Shown here: positions 33,383 to 41,236 of the stretch, piece after piece | Layout of the letters: each line of letters starts with the position of its first letter | Position numbering within the stretch: position 1 is the first letter of the stretch | From: Olavius algarvensis associated proteobacterium Delta 3 | GTDB taxonomy: Bacteria > Desulfobacterota > Desulfobacteria > Desulfobacterales > CAFBRK01 | Direction of reading: 5' to 3' | Assembly (NCBI GenBank): GCA_903231505.1 | Contig: CAFBRK010000216.1 | Location: forward strand, 151,635-215,634 | DNA: 64,000 bases | Notes under the pieces: generated by a model | The model's input: the letters and a program-made list of their open reading frames with translations, nothing else | The model's database searches: none | Told to the model about the DNA's origin: nothing | Made by a program: the position numbers and the translations under genes

Positions 33383-35956
33383 ATGCTCATCAACAATCTT
33401 TTCAAACACTGGACATACCAGATCTTCGCCCCTGGAGCGATCCTGCGGGAAAAATACGAGGCCTTCAAATCTCTGCTCAGCCATGACAAAAACGCCCATG
33501 AAGTGATGGCTGAGCTGGAAGACATATATTACAACCAGATCCCTGTCGATTTCACGGTGATCCAGAAAAAGTACACAGCACTGTCCCGGCATGCATCCGA
33601 TATTGTCCGGGACCTCTCCCGCATCTGCCCGACCCGATATATGGATCTTGGAGACTACTATAAGAAATTCGACGCGTATATCCGGTATATGCTCGAACCG
33701 GAGACTCCCCCGTGTTCCCCGCCATTTACAATGCCACTCACGAAATTATCCACGGACGGAAAGGGCCTGGCCGGCGGCAAGGCGTTTAACCTGAGCCGAA
33801 TCGGCAATGAATTGAACCTTCCGGTGCCGAAAGGGTTCGTGATTACCGCCGGCGCGTTCTGCACTGTTATCGAAACCAACCATCTTCGGGGAGAAATCGA
33901 CGCCGAGCTGCAGCGCATCGATCCAAGATCGACTGCATCGCTGGAAGCCGCATCCGATTCTTTAACCGGAAAGATTCGGGCTGCTGTCATCCCTCCGGAC
34001 ATCGCAACGGCGATATATGAATCCTTTGATGCCCTCTGGCCCGGAGGCCATGGCACAACAGATATCTCACTTGCCGTCCGCAGCAGCGCCGTCAGTGAAG
34101 ATTCTACTTCGTCATTCGCCGGTCAATATCTCTCGGTACTCAATACGGATCGATCCCGTCTGCTGGATGCGTACAAAGAAGTACTGGCAAGCAAGTACTC
34201 GCCGGAAGCGATCTATTACCGGATCCATGTCGGTCTGAGTGATGTTGAAACATCCATGGCGGTACTGGTGTTGGAAATGATCGATGCCCGGGCCAGCGGC
34301 GTCATGTATACCCGGGATCCGGAAAATCCGGAATCTGAACAGATGCACGTTCATGCGATTCCGGGCCTCGGTGAATCACTGGTTTCCGGACAGGCAGCGC
34401 CGGATGTCGTTACGGTCTCGACAACTGAGCCGTTCGCGGTGATTTCCAAAAAGCGAGGGTCTCGTTCAATGCGGCCGGGCCAAGACCATCGGGACCGAAG
34501 TACCCGCACTCCGGTCGATGATATGGACATCGACACCCTTGACGATGCATCCTCCCTGACCCTTGCCGAATGGGGAGCAACGCTTGAAGCCTTTTTTGGG
34601 GGGCCCCAGGACATCGAGTGGTGTCAGGACCGGCGGGACCGGCTGTTCGTGCTCCAGTCCCGCCCCCTGAAGACTCGGGAAACCTTCGCGGACACACGGC
34701 CGCCCGAGTGCGATTTCAACGATGCCGTGACGACCTTGCTGCTTGCCGGAGGAGACACCGCATCCGCCGGGATCGGCGCCGGCCCTGTTTATAAGGTTGA
34801 AGAGGACGCCGATCTTGAAGAGGTTCCGGAAGGTGCCGTTCTGGTGGCCCGGCACGCGTCGCCGCGCTATGTCCGGATCATGAACCGGCTCAATGCGGTC
34901 ATTACCGACACCGGAAGCACCGCGGGCCATTTCTCATCCGTGGCCAGGGAGTTTGATATACCGGCTTTGGTCAATACGGGAACGGCCTTCTCAGACCTGG
35001 AACAACATATGATCGTCACCGTCCACGCGACGGGAAAAAAAGTGTATGAGGGCTTGGTCGAAGAGATGCTGTCCAGCCCCTGCGCCCGACGGAATCTGTT
35101 GATCGACAGCCCGTTTATGCGAAGGCTGGACTATGTCATGGGATTTATTTCACCCCTGCGACTCACCGACCCCGGATCGAATATCTTCAAGCCGGAAGGC
35201 TGCCGCTCCCTCCACGACATTATCCGATTCGCCCATGAAAAGGCGGTGGAAGAAATGTTTACCATCGGAAATCGCCGGGGAAGAAAGATCGGCGGATCGA
35301 AAAAGCTGCAATCCGGAACACCGATGCTTTTTTATGTCATCGACGTGGGAAGAGGGCTGAAAAAAGAATCCAAGGGGCTGAAGAGCATTTCCGCCACTGA
35401 TATTACCAGTACCCCCATGATTGCCCTTTTGAAAGGTTTGAATCATCCGGGCATCCAATGGGGTCATTTCACCCACTTTGATTGGGCCGAGTACGATAAA
35501 ATCGTTATGAGCGGCGGAATCATCAGTGCAGATGCGGCGATGTTCGCCAGCCATGCCGTCGTTTCAAACGATTATGCCAATGTGAATCTTCGGTTCGGCT
35601 ATCATTTTGTCATCGTCGACACGGTCTGCGGCAACCGGGCGGAAGACAACTATGTCCTGTTCCGATTTTCCGGCGGTGGTGCGGACTTTGACAAACGGAT
35701 GCTCCGGGCCAATTTTTTAAGCCGGATTCTGCTCCGGCTCGAATTTCAGGTCGACCAAAAGAGCGATCTGGTGGATGCCCAGTTAAGGGCTGCCGACAGA
35801 AAGACAACGGAGAATAAACTCGACATGCTCGGCCGGCTCCTCGGAGCCACACGGTTGATGGACATGTACCTCCACGATGAGTCGATGGTCGACAGGTACG
35901 CGGAAGAATTCATGAACGGCAGATATCATTTTGCCACCGAGGATCTGGATGCCTGA
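33383..35956 (+). CDS. PEP/pyruvate-binding domain protein related to PEP synthase, lacking the C-terminal barrel
   Basis: 857 residues. The ATP-grasp-like PEP/pyruvate-binding domain (about 120-440) shows GGKAFNLSRI, VPKGFVITAGAF, AVRSSAVSEDS and VLQSRPLKT. The mobile phosphohistidine domain (about 475-560) has ITDTGSTAGHFSSVAREFDIPALV, in which His follows an Ala-Gly rather than the usual G-G-x-x-S/T-H. Beyond it, where PEP synthase has the PEP-binding TIM barrel, lie about 290 residues of another kind (MDLGDYY-type N-terminal 110 residues are also unusual). It may transfer phosphate to an unknown acceptor, as in rifampin phosphotransferase. A phosphatase gene overlaps its stop. Confidence 0.85.
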   Translation: MLINNLFKHWTYQIFAPGAILREKYEAFKSLLSHDKNAHEVMAELEDIYYNQIPVDFTVIQKKYTALSRHASDIVRDLSRICPTRYMDLGDYYKKFDAYIRYMLEPETPPCSPPFTMPLTKLSTDGKGLAGGKAFNLSRIGNELNLPVPKGFVITAGAFCTVIETNHLRGEIDAELQRIDPRSTASLEAASDSLTGKIRAAVIPPDIATAIYESFDALWPGGHGTTDISLAVRSSAVSEDSTSSFAGQYLSVLNTDRSRLLDAYKEVLASKYSPEAIYYRIHVGLSDVETSMAVLVLEMIDARASGVMYTRDPENPESEQMHVHAIPGLGESLVSGQAAPDVVTVSTTEPFAVISKKRGSRSMRPGQDHRDRSTRTPVDDMDIDTLDDASSLTLAEWGATLEAFFGGPQDIEWCQDRRDRLFVLQSRPLKTRETFADTRPPECDFNDAVTTLLLAGGDTASAGIGAGPVYKVEEDADLEEVPEGAVLVARHASPRYVRIMNRLNAVITDTGSTAGHFSSVAREFDIPALVNTGTAFSDLEQHMIVTVHATGKKVYEGLVEEMLSSPCARRNLLIDSPFMRRLDYVMGFISPLRLTDPGSNIFKPEGCRSLHDIIRFAHEKAVEEMFTIGNRRGRKIGGSKKLQSGTPMLFYVIDVGRGLKKESKGLKSISATDITSTPMIALLKGLNHPGIQWGHFTHFDWAEYDKIVMSGGIISADAAMFASHAVVSNDYANVNLRFGYHFVIVDTVCGNRAEDNYVLFRFSGGGADFDKRMLRANFLSRILLRLEFQVDQKSDLVDAQLRAADRKTTENKLDMLGRLLGATRLMDMYLHDESMVDRYAEEFMNGRYHFATEDLDA

Positions 35957-36524
35957 CACGGAAACCATATGGCACCGGGCAAAGCAAACCGGACGGAGAG
36001 CATGGCGTAGAGTCTGCACCCTATGGAACAATTCCGATGCATGCGAGGAGAGCGGATACCGGGTAACGTGGATAACAGAACATATCGCCGTCGGCTATGC
36101 CCCCATGTCCTATGCCGACCTTGACGACATCCGGGGACAGGGCATCGACGCCATCATCAATCTTTGCGGTGAATTCTGTGATCTTCATGAGATTGAGGAG
36201 AAATCCGGATTTGAGGTATTCTACCTTCCGATCCCGGATGAATGCGCTCCGGACATGGAAGAAATGGAAGTCGCCCTGACCTGGCTGGATGAAGGGATCG
36301 CACTCGGGAAAAAAGTCCTGGTCCACTGCCGGCACGGTATCGGGCGAACCGGGACATTTGTCACCTCCTACCTCTTAAGAAGCGGGCTGGACATGAAAGA
36401 GGCCGCCAGGAAACTAAAGGGCACCGGTGCCCAGCCGACCAATTACTGCCAGTGGCAATTATTGAAAAAATACGCGAAAAAAAATCGAATTGAAAATTCA
36501 GGGGCCCGACCCGGGGCGTCATAA
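35949..36524 (+). CDS. Dual-specificity/tyrosine protein phosphatase
   Basis: 191 residues from the ATG whose codon precedes the TGA of the preceding gene by four bases; GAGG lies six bases upstream. The P-loop HCRHGIGRTG is the C-x5-R signature, with the general acid likely in the IPDECAPDMEEM loop. It is cytosolic, of the DSP/MTMR-like class often seen as bacterial atypical dual-specificity enzymes. Overlap with the PEP-utilising gene indicates coupled translation, suggesting that it acts on the phosphorylated product or partner of that protein. Confidence 0.88.
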   Translation: MPDTETIWHRAKQTGRRAWRRVCTLWNNSDACEESGYRVTWITEHIAVGYAPMSYADLDDIRGQGIDAIINLCGEFCDLHEIEEKSGFEVFYLPIPDECAPDMEEMEVALTWLDEGIALGKKVLVHCRHGIGRTGTFVTSYLLRSGLDMKEAARKLKGTGAQPTNYCQWQLLKKYAKKNRIENSGARPGAS

Positions 36525-36542
36525 CCCGACGCGTTCTGCGGA

Positions 36543-37304
36543 TCACTTCCGGGTATGCTCTCTGACAGATTGGATGCGGTCCGAAAACAGCTTGGCACAC
36601 GTGGGGCAATAATGGTGGGCCGCCTTTGTGTGGGGATGGTCTGTTGTACGATGCTCGATATGGGCTAAAAACTTCGGAGTGGCATAGAGCTTTCCGCAAC
36701 CTTCGCAGCGTTCCAATGGATGCCGTCCGATAATATCGTCCCGAATCGAAATGGTCCGGACGTTTTCCTTGTCTGCGATGTGAATGACCTGGGTCGGACA
36801 GATGTTGGCGCAGGTGCCGCAGCCGATGCATTTTCCTTCGATGGGAACGACGTAGCTCAAGCCGTCGCGCTTCTCCATCCGAAGGGCTCCCGGTCCAACG
36901 ATTTCCTTGCATACCCGGATGCACAGACGACAGCGGACACACCCGTCCGGTGGGGGGCCCGGGTCGATGCCATGGACCCTGGCCAGTTCGATAATGCGTT
37001 CGGACTGGGGTGCCATGGTCAACAGATTGCGGAAGGCCTTGCTGTGGGCTCTGGCCACGATTTCCCCACTTGCGCGCACGGCAAGTCCGTCTTTGGCTTT
37101 CAGGACACAGGACAGCATCACCGTCGGCTGTCCTGAGGCGCGCCCCGCCACCTCGACAGCGCACAACCGGCAGGACCCCGACGGTTTCAATGCCGGATGA
37201 AAACAGAGCGTGGGTATGGCGACATCGTTCGCCCGGGCCACTTCAAGGACCGTCATCCCTTCTTCTGCTTCGTATACCGCTCCATCGATGGTAATTTTGA
37301 TCAT
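36543..37304 (-). CDS. HoxU/NuoG-like iron-sulfur protein
   Basis: 253 residues. The [2Fe-2S] ferredoxin domain (about 1-80) has C-x10-C-x2-C (CFHPALKPSGSCRLC) and a further Cys at LSC. A His/Cys segment and two [4Fe-4S] motifs follow: DGCVRCRLCIRVC and GKCIGCGTCANICPTQ. The C-terminal tail has ERCEGCGKLYATPKFLAHIEHRT...YCPTCAKL, a CxxCG...CxxC element also found at the C-terminus of the flavoprotein at 38126. This is an electron-transfer subunit that would link the Mo enzyme to NAD(P)H or ferredoxin. AGAGGA ribosome site. It is the last gene of the molybdoenzyme cluster. Confidence 0.9.
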   Translation of the reverse strand: MIKITIDGAVYEAEEGMTVLEVARANDVAIPTLCFHPALKPSGSCRLCAVEVAGRASGQPTVMLSCVLKAKDGLAVRASGEIVARAHSKAFRNLLTMAPQSERIIELARVHGIDPGPPPDGCVRCRLCIRVCKEIVGPGALRMEKRDGLSYVVPIEGKCIGCGTCANICPTQVIHIADKENVRTISIRDDIIGRHPLERCEGCGKLYATPKFLAHIEHRTTDHPHTKAAHHYCPTCAKLFSDRIQSVREHTRK

Positions 37305-37342
37305 TCGGTCCTCTGCACTGCTTCGCTGGTATTAGGTATTTG

Positions 37343-37421
37343 TTTCGGGTGTCAGGTTTCGGGTGTCAGGTTTCAGTGTTCAGTCAAAAGTTCTGTGTTT
37401 CGTGTTTTGTGTTTCGTGTTT
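37343..37421. repeat. Short tandem repeats between cluster genes
   Basis: Two exact copies of TTTCGGGTGTCAGG (37343-37370) are followed by two copies of TGTGTTTCGTGTTT (37394-37421). They occupy the T/G-rich gap between the CBS and Fe-S genes and probably vary in number between strains. Confidence 0.6.
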
Positions 37422-37452
37422 TGTTTGAGATTTGATATTTGGTTTTTGGGAT

Positions 37453-37902
37453 TTAATCGGTAGAGGCATCGTGTAAGTCCGATATATACTCCTTCAACTC
37501 CCGCAGTTCCAGGTTCAGTGCCTGAAGCAGGTAGTTCACCAAGTCTTCGATGGCCAGCATGCCCACCAGGGGGATACCGTCGAACACCGGCAAATGTCGA
37601 ATACGGGCCTTGAGCATGGTGATGACCGCCGGTGTGATTTCGTCTGTGACATCGGCGGAAATCAACCGGTTGGTCATGGCATCTTTCACCGGTTGGTTCA
37701 TAAAATCTCCCGACCGATCTTTCAGGTAAGCCCGCATCACATCCCGCTCGGCAAAAATGCCGACGGGGCGATCACCCTCCATAACAATCAAGGCCCCGGT
37801 CTGCTTGGTGGTCATTTTTTCCACGGCGCTTTCGATGGTCCGGTCGGCATGAATCGTATGTACCGGACGGGCCTTCTGAGCCAGGAGTTCTCGGATTTCC
37901 AT
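37453..37902 (-). CDS. CBS-domain protein
   Basis: 149 residues with two CBS domains (about 10-65 and 75-135). Motifs include TIESAVEKMTTKQTGALIVMEGDRPVGIFAERDVMR and DEITPAVITMLKARIRHLPVFDGIPLVGMLAIEDLV. It has no membrane segment. Such stand-alone CBS pairs bind adenine nucleotides and tune enzymes nearby. It is placed between the flavoprotein and the HoxU-like gene, with the small protein gene 5 bases before it, so it probably senses the energy charge for this electron-transfer complex. Confidence 0.9.
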   Translation of the reverse strand: MEIRELLAQKARPVHTIHADRTIESAVEKMTTKQTGALIVMEGDRPVGIFAERDVMRAYLKDRSGDFMNQPVKDAMTNRLISADVTDEITPAVITMLKARIRHLPVFDGIPLVGMLAIEDLVNYLLQALNLELRELKEYISDLHDASTD

Positions 37903-37906
37903 ATGA

Positions 37907-38113
37907 TTACAGTTCCCTCAAGCAGTCCTGGGGAAATCGATGGGTCCCCTTGCCTTCCAGACTGACTTCCACCAGGGCATCCGGATCGTTGATCGTACTG
38001 TCCGGATCCGTGATGATGCCGTGTACACCGATAAACGCATCCATGTAATTTTCCCAGCTTTCATCATCGGATTTCCGAAAGACTTCAACCCGTTGGCCTC
38101 TTCGAAACACCAT
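37907..38113 (-). CDS. Small conserved-looking protein in the molybdoenzyme cluster
   Basis: 68 residues with a clear AGGAG site. A compact beta-rich composition: VFRRGQRVEVF...WENYMDAFIGVHGIITDPD...DALVEVSLEGKGTHRFPQDCLREL. This resembles an SH3-like barrel that might bind a partner subunit. It is spaced 12 bases after the flavoprotein gene and 4 before the CBS gene. No family can be named. Confidence 0.7.
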   Translation of the reverse strand: MVFRRGQRVEVFRKSDDESWENYMDAFIGVHGIITDPDSTINDPDALVEVSLEGKGTHRFPQDCLREL

Positions 38114-38125
38114 GGGGGTTCTCCT

Positions 38126-40294
38126 TTATTTGGATTTGGTTGCCGGAGTGGTTTCCGAGCTGAAGCGCGCCGTCGATTTTCGGGCACATGTTTCGCAAAG
38201 GTTACGCTGGCCGGCACCCCCGGCAACGGTGCTGGTGCGCTCCCGGATGAAATTCAGGTAGCGGACCGGTCCCAGCACCGCTCCGCAGCCATCGCACAGC
38301 ACCAATTGCTGCCGGTTCAATACGGTCCCGCAAAGGGATAGCACCCGTTTACCCTCCTGATCCTCCATGTGCATGGCGCCGGTGGGGCAATTTTGCGCAC
38401 AGGCACCGCAGAGGATGCACAGTTCCTGGGTCCTTCGGAAATCGGTCTCCACCGGGTGATCGAAATCGAAATAGCCCATTTGAAGGGCATCCACGCCCAT
38501 CTTGTCCCGGCAGATCTCCACACACTTCCCACACCGCAGGCAAATGTCGCATCGCAGACAGCGGCGGGCTTCCTCCCGGACCTGATTTTCTTCGTATCCC
38601 AGTTCGACCTGCTGAAACGTGGTGCGGCGCCGGTCGATATTGAGCAGCGGCATTTCCGGGCGGCGAATGGTCATCTTCGTGCTGGCCGGAACCTCCAGGT
38701 AATCGACCCGGCTCCGGCGGACCGGCACCGGCGGCATCTCCGGCTGGGGAATGCCCGATAAATACCGGTCGATAGCCTGGGCCGCCCGCTTCCCGCCGCC
38801 GATGGCCTCGATGACGGTGGCCGGTCCGGTTACCGCATCTCCGGCGGCAAACACCCCTTCGACGGAGGTTTCCATGGTTGCCATATTGACATTAATGGTG
38901 TTGCGGCGGGTCCAATCCAACTCCGGGACCGAGACCATGCAGTCGTTGTCGACCCTCTGGCCGATCGCACAAATAATGACATCGGCCTCTATGAGGTATT
39001 CGCTACCTTCGATCGGTTTCGGGAACATACGATTTTTGCCTTCGATGGGGATCAGTTTGGCTCGCAGGCATTCCAGCCCCTTCAGACAGTCATTGTCGAT
39101 GACGACTTCCTTGGGCACGGTCAGAAATGAAAATTGAACCCCTTCCTCTTCGGCCTGTTCGACCTCCTCATGGTCGGCCGGCATCTCGGTTCGCGCCCGG
39201 CGGTAGGCAATGGTCACATCCTTGCTTCCCAATCGCAAGCTGGTGCGGGCCGCATCGATGGCCACGTTGCCGCCGCCGATCACAACCACCCGTTCACCCG
39301 GGACGTCGCGATGGCCAAGGGCTACATCTCTCAGGAAATCGACCGCTTCGATCACCTGTGGGCAGTCATTCTCTCCGGGAATCCCGAGGGTAAACGACTT
39401 GTGGGCACCGATGGCGAAAAAGAACGCTTCGAAACCCTCCTTCTGTAGATCGGACATGGAGAGATGCTCACCGAAGCGCGTGTTGAAGTGAAAGTCCACG
39501 CCCAGTTCCCGAAGCATTGCCGCTTCCCGGTCGATGACCTCCCGGGGCAACCGATATCGGGGGATGCCGAGCAGCAGCATGCCGCCGGCCGATGGCTGAC
39601 TTTCCAGAACCCGCACCCGGTATCCCTTGAGTGCCAAGTAGTAGGCGCAGCTCATGCCGCCGGGACCGGCACCCACCACACACACCTTCTTGCCGTTGTC
39701 GGGAGCCTGTTCGGGATTGACATAGCTCCCTTCGGACATGGCGCGTTCGGCCGCAAACCCTTTTAAGAACTTGATTGAAATCGGTGTGTCGATCCGTTTG
39801 CGCACACACATGAATTCACAGGGCCGGGTACAGACCAGTCCGCAAACCCATGGAAAGGGGCAATCCCGCCGGATGACATCGATGGCGTCGGCATCCCTTC
39901 CCATGCCGATGAGGGTCACATAGGTCGGGATATCCAGGCCTGCCGGGCAGGTCATCTGGCAGGGTGCCGGTGCCAGACGGACACAGTCCCCGGTAGAGCA
40001 ATTATGGGTCCGGATGTGGCTCTCAAAGATTTCCCGGTGATCGGCCAGAGCAGATTCGATCAGACCGGCCACCACCTTGGCGCCCTCCTGATCCTCTTCG
40101 AAGGAAAGCTCGCCGACCAGGGATTCAACGGCCGGAAGATGCTCGTCTCCGGCCCTTCCCCAGGCGATGTCATTGAGAAGATCGATGATTTCTTCAACAA
40201 TACGGCGATGGCGGGGCAACGACACCCGATTGGACGCGACAATTTCTGTCACATTCAGGATGGTGTGGTGCACCGGGCATACAGTTTCAGCCAT
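38126..40294 (-). CDS. GltD/NfnB-like FAD/NAD(P) oxidoreductase with Fe-S domains
   Basis: 722 residues. A 110-residue N-terminal segment precedes a dihydropyrimidine-dehydrogenase-type cluster domain (CQMTCPAGLDIPTYV ... CGLVCTRPCEFMC), then FAD (GAGPGGMSCAYYLALKGYRV) and NAD(P) (GGGNVAIDAARTSLRL) Rossmann motifs. The C-terminal part adds two [4Fe-4S] motifs (CLRCDICLRCGKCVEIC and CILCGACAQNCPTGA) and a CDGCG...CETC tail shared with the HoxU-like subunit. It probably passes electrons between NAD(P)H, ferredoxin and the Mo enzyme. AAAGGAAA ribosome site. The close spacing with the CBS and small proteins downstream marks an operon. Confidence 0.93.
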   Translation of the reverse strand: MAETVCPVHHTILNVTEIVASNRVSLPRHRRIVEEIIDLLNDIAWGRAGDEHLPAVESLVGELSFEEDQEGAKVVAGLIESALADHREIFESHIRTHNCSTGDCVRLAPAPCQMTCPAGLDIPTYVTLIGMGRDADAIDVIRRDCPFPWVCGLVCTRPCEFMCVRKRIDTPISIKFLKGFAAERAMSEGSYVNPEQAPDNGKKVCVVGAGPGGMSCAYYLALKGYRVRVLESQPSAGGMLLLGIPRYRLPREVIDREAAMLRELGVDFHFNTRFGEHLSMSDLQKEGFEAFFFAIGAHKSFTLGIPGENDCPQVIEAVDFLRDVALGHRDVPGERVVVIGGGNVAIDAARTSLRLGSKDVTIAYRRARTEMPADHEEVEQAEEEGVQFSFLTVPKEVVIDNDCLKGLECLRAKLIPIEGKNRMFPKPIEGSEYLIEADVIICAIGQRVDNDCMVSVPELDWTRRNTINVNMATMETSVEGVFAAGDAVTGPATVIEAIGGGKRAAQAIDRYLSGIPQPEMPPVPVRRSRVDYLEVPASTKMTIRRPEMPLLNIDRRRTTFQQVELGYEENQVREEARRCLRCDICLRCGKCVEICRDKMGVDALQMGYFDFDHPVETDFRRTQELCILCGACAQNCPTGAMHMEDQEGKRVLSLCGTVLNRQQLVLCDGCGAVLGPVRYLNFIRERTSTVAGGAGQRNLCETCARKSTARFSSETTPATKSK

Positions 40295-40375
40295 GGGTTT
40301 CCTTTCGGCCCATATCAGGGGCCGATGTCAACACTCCGTTCAGATTCGAAGCGTCTGAACCTGATTGTTGCTTGA

Positions 40376-40435
40376 GGCGGGTGCAGTGACCCGCCCTACG
40401 AGATATATCATGTAGGGCCGGGCACCGTACCGGCC
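40376..40435. repeat. Tandem intergenic hairpins
   Basis: GGCGGGT-GCAGTG-ACCCGCC (40376-40395) and GGCCGG-N8-CCGGCC (40416-40435), each followed or preceded by TAGGGC-type sequence. They lie between the ferredoxin and flavoprotein genes and look like a dispersed extragenic repeat. Confidence 0.55.
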
Positions 40436-40499
40436 TGATGTTTACATGGAATGAAAAACTTAAATAAGACGCCGATATATTCCAGCAGTCTTCGTTGTC

Positions 40500-41018
40500 T
40501 CACGCAAAACTGCTCTGATCCAGTGCGGCGACCGCCTCGGCGTGCCGCACCTTCCGGATTTGTGTCGCTTCCTCCACTCTTCCGAAACTAAGGCAGTGGG
40601 TTGTGCAAACGGTAACGCAGGCCGGCTGCAATCCTTCATCCACACGGTCCATGCAGTAATCGCACTTGACCGCTTTTCCGGTTTCCGGATTCCATTGGGG
40701 TGCCCCCCAGGGACACGCCGTGATGCACGCTTTACACCCGACGCACAGATCCGAGGCGATAAACACAATACCGTCCTTGGCCCGTTTTTGCATGGCCCCG
40801 GTGGGACAGGCCGCGACGCACCAAGGATCTTCGCAATGGAAACAGGGCATGAAGATATATGCCGCCCGGGGCAGGCCGCCGATCATTTTTGGGCCGACCG
40901 TGATAATTTGGCTGATCCGGGGCCCCACCGGCAGATTTTTATTGCTTTTGCACTGTACGGCGCATGTGTGGCAGCCGATACACTTTTTCGTATCCTGAAA
41001 CAGGTAGTAGTCGCTCAT
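40500..41018 (-). CDS. Four-cluster [4Fe-4S] ferredoxin subunit (PsrB/DmsB-like)
   Basis: 172 residues. Four Cys clusters are arranged as in DMSO/polysulfide/formate-type electron-transfer subunits: KKCIGCHTCAVQCK, CFHCEDPWCVAACPTGA, DLCVGCKACITACPWG and CDYCMDRVDEGLQPACVTVC. There is no signal peptide or membrane anchor, so the complex is cytoplasmic. GGGAGG ribosome site. It lies between the molybdopterin catalytic subunit gene and the flavoprotein gene and relays electrons between them. Confidence 0.93.
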   Translation of the reverse strand: MSDYYLFQDTKKCIGCHTCAVQCKSNKNLPVGPRISQIITVGPKMIGGLPRAAYIFMPCFHCEDPWCVAACPTGAMQKRAKDGIVFIASDLCVGCKACITACPWGAPQWNPETGKAVKCDYCMDRVDEGLQPACVTVCTTHCLSFGRVEEATQIRKVRHAEAVAALDQSSFA

Positions 41019-41069
41019 CGAATTCCTCCCAATGGGAAATAAATATCATCTCCAGCTAACTGGAGATGA

Positions 41070-41162
41070 GGGTCCAAGGATTCAAGGGTTCAAGTGTTTT
41101 CCACTCAACCCTTAATTTGATTTTTTCCATATTTCACTCGGCCCCTTGAATCCTCGAACCCT
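41070..41162. repeat. Inverted pair of a dispersed AAGGATTCAAGGG-type repeat
   Basis: GTCCAAGGATTCAAGGGTTC (41072-41091) recurs in inverted form as CCCCTTGAATCCTCGAACCC (41142-41161). A similar GGGTTCAAGGACTCGAGG occurs near 59171. This is a small mobile-looking intergenic repeat. Nothing else is seen between 41019 and 41236. Confidence 0.45.
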
Positions 41163-41236
41163 AATTGATGCTAACCACGCAAGGTAGATGGATCATGTTA
41201 ATTACTCAACATAATCAATTCAGCAAAGACGATACA

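Noticed and set aside
37343..37421. Repeats between the CBS and Fe-S genes as a CRISPR array
   Set aside because: They are short tandem copies without spacers and without cas genes nearby.
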